A stretch of DNA of 64,000 nucleotides from Gp6-AA40 sp035293405. GTDB taxonomy: Bacteria; Acidobacteriota; Vicinamibacteria; Vicinamibacterales; UBA2999. Of this stretch, positions 58,119 through 64,000 are shown one piece after another. The notes below the pieces were generated by a model that saw only the letters and a program-made list of their open reading frames with translations, was not told where the DNA came from and ran no database searches. The position numbers were made by a program, and so were the translations under genes. The stretch is from contig DATDOE010000075.1 of assembly GCA_035293405.1 (NCBI GenBank), forward strand, positions 232,301 through 296,300. The letters run 5' to 3'. The number at the start of each line of letters is the position of its first letter. The first letter of the stretch is position 1.

Positions 58119-58144
58119 GCTCTGCTCAAATGTCCGAGCAGAGC
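58119..58144. promoter_or_regulatory. Perfect hairpin upstream of the MBL gene
   Basis: GCTCTGCTC (58119-58127) and GAGCAGAGC (58136-58144) form a 9-bp perfect stem with loop AAATGTCC, 113 nt before the start codon at 58258. It could be a terminator of the preceding transcript, a protein-binding palindrome or a leader structure; no T run follows. Confidence 0.45.
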
Positions 58145-58257
58145 CCTGCTCGTGCAAGGGGCATCATCGATTCGGTTGGATCACTCTGCTGGGACTCACG
58201 CCCGATCCGTGCTCACGAGCCCGGTGGGGTGTGCCTGGCCGTCAAGGAGGAATAGCT

Positions 58258-59730
58258 GTGGTGAAGAGACTGGCTCTCGTCGCAATCTGCTTCGCGTTCC
58301 TGGGTGGGAACGCGATGGCGCAGGACGCAAAAACCGTCATCGCCAACGCGCAAAAGGCATTGGGCGATGCCAAATCCATCACCTACTCGGGATCGGCGAA
58401 GGATGTGGCATTCCAGCAGTGTGGAGCCAATGCCGCCGCGATGACCTGCCTCGGGTCGCATGATCCGATGCGGCCAATCAACAACTACGTTCGCGTGATC
58501 GACCTGGCTGCGCCAGCGTCGCGTCACACCGGAGCGACGAACAATCCTGCAGGTGGCGGTGCCACGACGCCGATCGCCGGGACCTTCTTCCAGCAGGTCA
58601 CACCGCAGCAGGCGAACGTCTCGCAACCATGGAACCAGTCCGTGGAGTTCTACCTCACGCCCTGGGGCTTCCTGAAAGGTGCGGCTGAGAACAACGCGAC
58701 CGCGAGCCGTCGCGGAAACCTCACTGTCCTGGCCTGGAGCCCTGCGGTCAAGGCGCCCTCCGGCAAGAGCTACGTCATCAACGGTTACGTGAACGGCAAC
58801 AATCTCGTCGAGCGGGTCGAGACCTGGCTGGGTGACAACATCATGGGCGACATGCACATCGTGGCCACCTACACGGGTTGGAAGGATTTCGGCGGGATGG
58901 CGCCGTCACGGATCGTGCAGACGCGCGGCGGATTGCCTTTCTTTGACGTCGCGGTGACGGCGGCGAAGGCCAATCCTGCCGATGTCGCGACGCTGGCTCC
59001 CGCACCGCCGCCGGTCGCCGGCCGTGGCGGACCTGGCGGCGGCGGACCTGGCGGCGGTGGGCCACCTGCTCTGACGGTCACGTCCGAAAAGCTCGGTGAT
59101 GGCCTCTACAGACTCACCACGGGCCCCGGCAGCTACGACTCGCTGATTGTGGAGTTCAGGGACTACGTCATGATGCTCGAGGCCGGGCAGTCCGAGGCGC
59201 GTGGTCTCGCGTACATCGCGGAAACGAAGAAGCTCATTCCCAACAAGCCAATCCGCTACGTCATGAACACGCATCCGCACGCCGATCACACTGGCGGGCT
59301 GCCGGCGCTGGTGGCCGAAGGCGCCACGATCATCACGCAGAAGAACAACGAGGAGTTCTTCGACAAAGCGCTCAACACGCCACGAACGCTGCTGAACGAC
59401 ACGCTCGCGAAAAGTCCCAAGAAGGCGAAGATCGAAGCCGTGTCGGAGAAGAAGGTCTACTCGGATGGCACGCGAACGGTGGAGATGTACCACATATTTC
59501 CCGCGCCCCACTCGAACGGCTTGATGGTCGCCTATATCCCGAAGGAGAAGGTGCTGTTCCAGGGTGACTTCTCGCTGCCCGCGCCGGGGCAGCCAGGGAA
59601 CGATCACGTCAAGGCCCTGGTTCCGGCTCTCGAGAAGCTCAAGCTGCTGGACTTCGATCGCTATATCAACGTGCACACGTCCGCGGCTCCGCAGACCAAG
59701 GCCGAACTCTGGAAGGCTGTAGGCAAGTAG
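58258..59730 (+). CDS. Exported MBL-fold hydrolase with canonical metal motif
   Basis: AAGGAGG (58244-58250) lies 7 nt before GTG 58258, so I start there; the frame upstream is non-coding. The 490-aa protein has a signal peptide (KRLALVAICFAFLGGNAMAQ). The N-half (about 25-240) resembles an outer-membrane-lipoprotein-carrier-like sheet (VIANAQKALGDAKSITYSGS). A Gly/Pro-rich linker (near 255-275) precedes the MBL domain with HPHADH (His339, His341, Asp343, His344) in MNTHPHADHTGG, then FPAPHSNGLMVAYIP and LFQGDF. Unlike the two triad MBL proteins it retains all ligands of this motif, so it is probably an active di-metal hydrolase. Confidence 0.9.
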   Translation: MVKRLALVAICFAFLGGNAMAQDAKTVIANAQKALGDAKSITYSGSAKDVAFQQCGANAAAMTCLGSHDPMRPINNYVRVIDLAAPASRHTGATNNPAGGGATTPIAGTFFQQVTPQQANVSQPWNQSVEFYLTPWGFLKGAAENNATASRRGNLTVLAWSPAVKAPSGKSYVINGYVNGNNLVERVETWLGDNIMGDMHIVATYTGWKDFGGMAPSRIVQTRGGLPFFDVAVTAAKANPADVATLAPAPPPVAGRGGPGGGGPGGGGPPALTVTSEKLGDGLYRLTTGPGSYDSLIVEFRDYVMMLEAGQSEARGLAYIAETKKLIPNKPIRYVMNTHPHADHTGGLPALVAEGATIITQKNNEEFFDKALNTPRTLLNDTLAKSPKKAKIEAVSEKKVYSDGTRTVEMYHIFPAPHSNGLMVAYIPKEKVLFQGDFSLPAPGQPGNDHVKALVPALEKLKLLDFDRYINVHTSAAPQTKAELWKAVGK

Positions 59731-60477
59731 GGCAGTTCAGTCCCTTCGGAGCGACGGCGGCCATCGCGGCCGCCGTTGGCTCGACCCACGGATACCTGAT
59801 TAGAGACGCCGGCGATCCATGCGACCGCGGGAGGCGTACCGGCTTGGGAACTGCGGGCGCTGCGGCCGGGAAATCGTCTTTGCTCGTACTCTGGCGCTCC
59901 CGCATCGACTAGCCGCTGACACGTAGCGACGTGTGCCGCCGGCTCGAAACGTCCCAGCTGTCTCCAACAACTGAAACGCATGGACGGAAGTCGCTGCGAT
60001 GAATCGCGGCAGACGATTTCCGGGATCTCCGAGTCGGCCTGGCGCACGCAGTTCTCAGCCCGATACGCCTCCCGCAGTCGCGACGGTCAATCGCCACTTG
60101 GCGACTTGACTCAGGACCAATCGTTACCTGCCCCGCCCATTCCGAAGGGCGTCTGCGCCAGCCAGGCGGTCCAGCGGTTCGAATCCCTGCCTCCCAGCCA
60201 AAGAAAATCGATCGCCGAATTTCCGTCGAACACTCTGCGAGACAACGAGTTGCGAGTTCTGAATTCATGGCTCGCTTTTCGCTACGCAGACCCATAAGTG
60301 CAAGTGGTTCCCTGGCTAAGACCTTCAATGTCAGCGAGTTGGAGGCGTTCCCTCTGTTCGCAAATCCCATGCAGATCTTCAGTCGCGGTGGTCGCGCTCG
60401 TTTGAACAGGCGTGCAGCGCCTATTGAACCGCTCACGGCCACGTCGAGGCTGAGGTCAACGCTGGGTCGTGAGCCTC
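59731..60477. other. Intergenic region with tRNA-like scar, no intact gene
   Basis: No open frame here has codon usage or motifs of a real gene. The region holds a tRNA 3'-end-like segment at 60176-60200; the antisense translation of that segment (GWEAGIRTAGPPG) is the classical false protein of tRNA loci. The DNA on either side is unassigned. Confidence 0.6.
60176..60200 (+). other. tRNA 3'-end-like segment (possible attachment-site scar)
   Basis: GGTTCGAATCC, CTGCCTCCCAGCCA: a T-loop and an acceptor end finishing in CCA. A matching 5' half is not found within 100 nt upstream and the T stem contains mismatches, so it is not an intact tRNA. Such scars are left when an element integrates into or excises from a tRNA gene. 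Confidence 0.5.
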
Positions 60478-60807
60478 TCAGTGCGTCTTCGATGCGAAGC
60501 TGATGATGACAAGGGCTCCGACGATCGCGATGCCAGCGCCGATGAGATCGGTCACTGTTGGACGTTGGCCCTCGGCGAGCCACAACCACGTGAGCGATGC
60601 CGCGATGTAGATTCCGCCGTATGCCGCGTACGCCCTGCCGGCAAACGCTGAATCGACGCGCGTCAGTACGACAGCGAACGCGATCAAGCTGACGATGCCC
60701 AGCACCGCGACGAAGGGAGAGACGCCGCGCCGGAGCCACAGCCAGAACGCAAAACAGCCCGCGATCTCGAACAGTGCGGCGAGCGCAAACAGACCGAGGT
60801 TCCTCAC
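60478..60807 (-). CDS. ynfA: UPF0060 (YnfA-type) small membrane protein
   Basis: GTG 60807 gives 109 aa, the usual size of this family. Four transmembrane helices are clear (NLGLFALAALFEIAGCFAFW, VSPFVAVLGIVSLIAFAVVL, RAYAAYGGIYIAASLTWLWL, DLIGAGIAIVGALVIISFAS) with the signature LFEIAGCFAFWLWLR and AAYGGIYI. It resembles small multidrug-resistance transporters in fold. Its GTG overlaps the stop of the frameshifted gene upstream (GTGA), so it was once translated together with it. Confidence 0.9.
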   Translation of the reverse strand: MRNLGLFALAALFEIAGCFAFWLWLRRGVSPFVAVLGIVSLIAFAVVLTRVDSAFAGRAYAAYGGIYIAASLTWLWLAEGQRPTVTDLIGAGIAIVGALVIISFASKTH

Positions 60808-61108
60808 GCGTCGAACAGCGCCGACATGAACTCGCGGGTCCCTGGAGGACCTGTCAGTTCCAACGAGATCGGTCCGCCGTCTTGCTCGACGTGATGTTGA
60901 AACGGAGGAAGCGACAACAGTGCCGCTCTGCCTCAATCGTCCTGGCGATGGCCGTGAGTGTGTCGTCGGTCGGTGCGAACTCCAGGCGGTGGCCCTGTGG
61001 AAGCTCCTCGTGGCTCTGTGCACGCGTCAGCAGACCTGGGAGAAGTCCTTCCCGCCGGGCCGTTAGCGCGACTGGCGTCAGCGAACACACGATGGGCAGA
61101 TCAGGCAT
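60804..61108 (-). pseudogene. Small conserved protein gene with a frameshift
   Basis: From ATG 61108 one frame reads MPDLPIVCSLTPVALTARRE, LLPGLLTRAQSHEELPQGHR, IARTIEAERHCCRFLRFNIT; the match continues in another frame with VEQDGGPISLELTGPPGTRE and FMSALFDA, ending at 60804. The change lies near 60890 (one missing base would restore it). Without the shift it would be an about 100-aa protein. The CC pair with preceding Glu/Arg is conserved in a family seen near mercury and arsenic genes (recollection). Could also be a sequencing error. Confidence 0.7.
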
Positions 61109-61177
61109 CGTAAGGTTCACTGTACCAGCCTTGGCCTCACCTCCAACCGGCCCGTGAGGGAGCGCGACCAAGTCGTC

Positions 61178-61216
61178 ATGCAATTGCCGTTTACAGAAGC
61201 ACAGTTTCTCGAGGTT
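61178..61216 (+). pseudogene. N-terminal fragment, possibly of a DUF6064 protein gene
   Basis: An ATG at 61178 begins MQLPFTEAQFLEV, which resembles the start of DUF6064 membrane proteins, but after 13 codons the frame has no further likeness and soon ends. Low confidence; a chance match is possible. Confidence 0.2.
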
Positions 61217-61391
61217 GGGTGCACTGCGGCGGCGCCTGCTAATGGGAATGATGCCTGACCTCATGCTTGCAAGGACCTGGCTGTTGCCAAGATCGTCCAA
61301 CCGATCCGGCGCCCATCGATGCGAGACTGAGGTGATGTCCGCGGGCACGCGTGTATGCCGTGGCCGCAGAACAGATCGGTGATGATTCGGC

Positions 61392-61949
61392 ATGGCTTTC
61401 TACGAAGATCGAATCCTGCCGCACCTCGTCCATCTCTCGATGCGCCAGGACACGTTCTTGGCGTACCGCCGTCGCGTGGTCCCCGCTGCGCAAGGTCGCG
61501 TGCTGGAAATCGGCGTAGGCTCGGGCCTCAACCTGCCCCTCTATACGGACGCTGCCGAACACGTGGTCGGGGTCGATACGTCGCCACGACTGCTCTCGAT
61601 GGCGCGCCACGTCCATCGGAGTGGCGCCGCGTCGACCGAGTTGATCGAGGGTTCCGCGGAGGCGCTCCCGCTTGGGGACAAGAGCATCGATACCGTGGTG
61701 ACCACGGCGTCGACACTTCCAACGCGAGTGATTCGAAGAGCCGCCAATGGTCCTGACGGATCCCGCGCCCGCGACGGACGTGGTGCAGGAATTGCTCCAT
61801 GCGTGACGTTCACTGTCGTTTCAGCGAAGCGTCGCCACAATTCATGGTCCGTGGTCCTCGACGCGCGCGCGGCGGCGGTGAAATATTCGCGGGCGTGCGG
61901 AAAACCCCGCTCCGCGTTCGTTGACTCTTGCTATGTCCGCCACGATTGA
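61392..61949 (+). pseudogene. Truncated class I SAM methyltransferase
   Basis: The first about 105 codons encode MAFYEDRILPHLVHLSMRQ, GRVLEIGVGSGLNLPLYTDA, VVGVDTSPRLLSMARHVH and EALPLGDKSIDTVVTT, a UbiE/MenG-like methyltransferase. After SIDTVVTT the expected motif 4 helix, PGG turn and C-terminal domain are missing and the frame continues in unrelated, Arg-rich sequence to 61949. Normal length is about 200-210 aa, so the C-terminal half has been lost, probably by a deletion near 61715. It overlaps the start of the next gene by 17 nt. Confidence 0.7.
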
Positions 61950-62673
61950 CGCTCGTGAACCGTTCGACGTGGTTGCGATTGGCGCTCACCCTGATGACGT
62001 CGAGATCGTCATGGGCGGCACGATTGCGGCGCTGACCGCTCGTGGGCTGCGCGTGCTCATCGTCGACCTCTGCGACGGCGAGCCGACGCGCTACGCGCCC
62101 CGTGGCGCGCGCCGTGAGCAGGCCGCCCGTGCCGCCGAACTCCTCGGAGCGAGCCGCACGATTCTCGACTTTCACGACCGGCTCCTCGAGGACACTCCGT
62201 TGACGCGCATCGCCGTCGCCGCCGTCATTCGCCGCTCCCGGCCGCGCTTCGTGCTCGCCTCCGACGGCTCAGGCGTGCATCCTGACCACAAGGCGGTCAC
62301 CGACATCGTCACGCATGCCGTGTTCTACGCACGGCTCCCGAAGTGGAACGAAGTGCCCGGTGGTGAGGCGCTGGCAGACTCTGACCCTCACGAGATCGAC
62401 CGGCTGTTCTACGGCCACTGCCGGATGGAGCGTCCGTGGCACGACTTCGATTTCGCGGTCGACGTCACTGGCGCGTACCCGCGCAAGACCGAGGCGATCG
62501 ACGTGTACCGCTCCGTCTTCTGCGGGCCGCAGGCGGCGCGGCTGGAACGGTTCCGCACCGAAGATCAGTACGTCGGGAGCCTCGTTGGCGTCGAGTACGC
62601 CGAGGCCTTCAAGGCGCGGAGTCCGCTCCTGGTCGCGGATCCGACGGCATTTGTGAAGACGCCGTTTGGGTAG
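61933..62673 (+). CDS. PIG-L family LmbE-type N-deacetylase
   Basis: ATG 61933 gives 246 aa; the TTG at 61921 would add four residues. The zinc site is in AIGAHPDDVEIVMGGTIAAL (His, Asp, Asp) with the third ligand in DGSGVHPDHKAVTDIV, as in BshB1/MshB-type enzymes that deacetylate N-acetylglucosaminyl conjugates. The C-terminal segments KTEAIDVYRSVF and FKARSPLLVADP also resemble BshB1. The substrate is not evident; bacillithiol-type precursors are one option. Its 3' end overlaps the convergent methyltransferase gene by 65 nt. Confidence 0.88.
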   Translation: MSATIDAREPFDVVAIGAHPDDVEIVMGGTIAALTARGLRVLIVDLCDGEPTRYAPRGARREQAARAAELLGASRTILDFHDRLLEDTPLTRIAVAAVIRRSRPRFVLASDGSGVHPDHKAVTDIVTHAVFYARLPKWNEVPGGEALADSDPHEIDRLFYGHCRMERPWHDFDFAVDVTGAYPRKTEAIDVYRSVFCGPQAARLERFRTEDQYVGSLVGVEYAEAFKARSPLLVADPTAFVKTPFG

Positions 62674-63421
62674 GCACGTCATGGGTGCGCTTCGTGGCGG
62701 CCACCGCGATGAAGGCAGCGCCGACCGTCGTCACCGAACCCAGCCAGTGGTCGAGTGGCGCCAACGCACGCGCGAGGATACCAACCGGTGGGTAGTACAC
62801 GGAACCGCGAACCGCCTCCACCGTCAGGCCGGCCCGCTCGATGAGCCTGGAGAACTCGGCGGCCGTGGAGAAATGCGCCGAGCGCCACAGACGCGACCCG
62901 AACCACCCCTTGATGCGGCGCCGCGCCGCCCACGTATTCCAACGCCCCAGGTCACCGACGATCAGCCGACCGCCTGGCCGCAGGACGCGCGCGGCCTCTC
63001 GCGCGGCCGTCGTTCGGTCGGAGACCAGGCACAGGACGGTCACGGCTGTGACGACGTCGAATGCGTCGTCCGGAAACGGCAAGCATTCGATTCGGCCCTC
63101 GACAAAATGGGCCGATCCGTCTCGTGTGGTGTCCATTCGCGCGACCGCGGCGTGCAGCGCCGAGCGGTCGACGTCGATGCCGACGGCCCGCGCCCCATGC
63201 GTCGCGAGGGTTGCGGTGAGCAGGCCATCGCCGCACCCGAGGTCGAGCACGCGCTTGCCATCGACCGATCCCACGAGAGCGAGGATGCGGCGCTGCTCGA
63301 GCGCTTCCGTCACGGTGCCCAACATCGTGGCGCGCCACCGCGCGTAGACCCCAGGCCCTGTGGCTCCGGCCAGCCCAGCCTGGAGCGCCGCCGGCGTGAC
63401 GTCGTGCGACTCGTCTGGCAT
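62609..63421 (-). CDS. Class I SAM methyltransferase
   Basis: The 270-aa protein starts at ATG 63421. SAM-binding motifs are VLDLGCGDGLLTATLATHGA, AVGIDVDRSALHAAVARMD, CLPFPDDAFDVVTAVTVLC and VLRPGGRLIVGDLGRWNTWA. The C-terminal region (SAAHF/EFSRLIERAGLTVEAV) completes a UbiE/Cfa-like methyltransferase. The tail after residue 245 is Thr/Pro/Gln-rich. It is divergent from the ArsR-rhodanese gene with only 29 bp between the starts, so the regulator probably controls it. Confidence 0.9.
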   Translation of the reverse strand: MPDESHDVTPAALQAGLAGATGPGVYARWRATMLGTVTEALEQRRILALVGSVDGKRVLDLGCGDGLLTATLATHGARAVGIDVDRSALHAAVARMDTTRDGSAHFVEGRIECLPFPDDAFDVVTAVTVLCLVSDRTTAAREAARVLRPGGRLIVGDLGRWNTWAARRRIKGWFGSRLWRSAHFSTAAEFSRLIERAGLTVEAVRGSVYYPPVGILARALAPLDHWLGSVTTVGAAFIAVAATKRTHDVPTQTASSQMPSDPRPGADSAP

Positions 63422-63424
63422 TAT

Positions 63425-63440
63425 TCAAATATATATTTGA
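63425..63440. promoter_or_regulatory. Perfect 16-bp palindrome between divergent start codons
   Basis: TCAAATATATATTTGA sits 3 bp from the methyltransferase start and 10 bp from the regulator start. ArsR-family operators are AT-rich palindromes, so it is the natural candidate for autoregulation. Confidence 0.65.
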
Positions 63441-63450
63441 TTACTTGATT

Positions 63451-64000
63451 ATGCCTCACAAGTCCCGACCGGCGTCACTGAAGACCGCGATCTACGGACA
63501 GATCGCGCGCATCGGCCAGGCGACGGCCAGCCCGAGCCGCCTCGAGCTCCTCGACCTCCTGTCGCAAGGGCCACGGACGGTCGAAGCCCTCGCCCACCAG
63601 ACCGGCCACAGTGTCGCGACGACGTCGCACCATTTACAAGTGCTCCGGCGGGCGCGTCTGGTCGAGGCTGAGAAGGCCGGCCTGTACGTGACTTGCCGGC
63701 TGGCGGACCCGCACGTAGGCGAGTTCTTCCTGGAGTTGCGACGGCTGGCGGAATCGCGGCTGGCAGAAGTGCAACACGTCACCCGCCAGTACCTTGACGA
63801 GCGCGGGGCGTTGGAGCCGGTTGGCAATGACGAACTCGTGCGGCGGGTCCGCGCCGGCAAGGTCACGCTCATCGACGTCCGTCCGCGCGAGGAGTACGTG
63901 GCGGCTCACATTCCGGGCGCGATCTCCGTGCCTCTCGCAGAACTCGGGAAGCGCCTGGGCACCTTGCAGAAACGCCGCGACGTCGTGGCGTATTGCCGTG
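63451..64000 (+). CDS. ArsR-family regulator fused to a rhodanese domain, 3' end beyond window
   Basis: ATG 63451 opens a frame that runs off the window edge after 183 codons. Residues about 15-100 form a winged helix (SRLELLDLLSQGPRTVEALA, HSVATTSHHLQVLRRARLVE), and residues about 125 onward a rhodanese domain (VTLIDVRPREEYVAAHIPGA, VVAYCR, the expected active-site Cys). Such ArsR-rhodanese proteins respond to thiols, persulfides or metals (family knowledge). The first helix-turn-helix Cys pair of classic ArsR is absent. It is divergent from the methyltransferase gene. Confidence 0.9.
   Translation, partial: MPHKSRPASLKTAIYGQIARIGQATASPSRLELLDLLSQGPRTVEALAHQTGHSVATTSHHLQVLRRARLVEAEKAGLYVTCRLADPHVGEFFLELRRLAESRLAEVQHVTRQYLDERGALEPVGNDELVRRVRAGKVTLIDVRPREEYVAAHIPGAISVPLAELGKRLGTLQKRRDVVAYCR

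Noticed and set aside
60110..60200. An intact tRNA gene
   Set aside because: Only the T-loop to CCA end is recognisable; no matching D arm, anticodon arm or 5' acceptor strand, and the T stem has mismatches.
59829..60200. A tmRNA gene, because GGGAGGC and GCCTCCC lie about 370 nt apart
   Set aside because: The 5' end lacks the conserved tmRNA start and no tag reading frame is visible.
59909..60739. A 276-codon minus-strand frame containing GWEAGIRTAGPPG
   Set aside because: That peptide is the well-known false translation opposite a tRNA 3' end; the frame also runs over the ynfA gene in another frame.

Overview
The window looks like chromosomal DNA of a high-GC soil bacterium of the phylum Acidobacteriota, most likely a member of or near the class Vicinamibacteria. 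This is an inference from gene content: a TonB-dependent receptor with an N-terminal carboxypeptidase-regulatory-like domain, a cytochrome-type DUF1592/DUF1552 pair, a relic of an acidobacterial duplicated orphan permease (ADOP), many exported beta-rich proteins without a named function, and dispersed palindromic repeats. No rRNA gene, intact tRNA gene, CRISPR array, insertion sequence or prophage was seen.

Layout. 1-1001 (-) is a truncated exported protein. 1285-5540 (+) is an unrecognised two-gene cassette (951 and 464 aa). 5600-10036 is a large Lhr-type helicase carrying four in-frame palindromic repeats, followed by a spermidine-synthase-like methyltransferase and a luciferase-like flavin monooxygenase. 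12235-17466 is an ankyrin / DUF1592 cytochrome / DUF1552 operon. 17483-20282 (-) is 'triad A', a metallo-beta-lactamase-fold (MBL) protein between two exported proteins. 20516-26529 holds the TonB-dependent receptor and a fused membrane / spermidine synthase / TPR protein. 26648-32122 is an operon for an exported molybdenum hydroxylase with a cytochrome b partner. 32148-36333 holds an M48 protease, a deleted ADOP permease, an amidase and a truncated SnoaL-like gene. 36456-38881 is a two-component system. 38978-40493 (-) is a DUF6644/DUF6644/DUF6152 operon. 40605-43282 (-) holds a carboxylesterase and an exported protein. 43717-47433 (+) is 'triad B', related to triad A but in a different order and with two glyoxalase-like (VOC) domains fused to the MBL domain. 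48021-49190 encodes a DUF6152-like domain fused to a domain resembling the exported triad proteins. 49207-52272 (-) is modABC plus a helix-turn-helix/TOBE regulator. 52418-56687 holds a PEGA protein, a TonB-C-like protein, a periplasmic binding protein and a lipid-binding-like protein. 57004-59730 holds a small exported protein, an apparently exported methyltransferase and an MBL hydrolase. 59731-61949 is a decayed stretch with a tRNA 3'-end-like scar, a frameshifted gene and a truncated methyltransferase next to an intact UPF0060 membrane gene. 61933-64000 holds a PIG-L deacetylase, a methyltransferase and a divergent ArsR-rhodanese regulator.

How it fits together. The modABC operon could supply molybdate for the molybdenum hydroxylase about 18 kb away. 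At least seven exported proteins share a beta-rich core (motifs like RRNGVP, DGRPH and G-x-W-x-G-x-T-L-V). Two copies of a MBL plus two-partner module, and a natural fusion with DUF6152, suggest an uncharacterised periplasmic system.

The non-coding DNA is also notable. Three repeat families recur: GGGCCGCC-type palindromes (also inside genes), heptanucleotide arrays that begin at or just after stop codons and mostly fold back on themselves, and a purine-rich element of about 150 bp. Three gene relics end at or next to such repeats.
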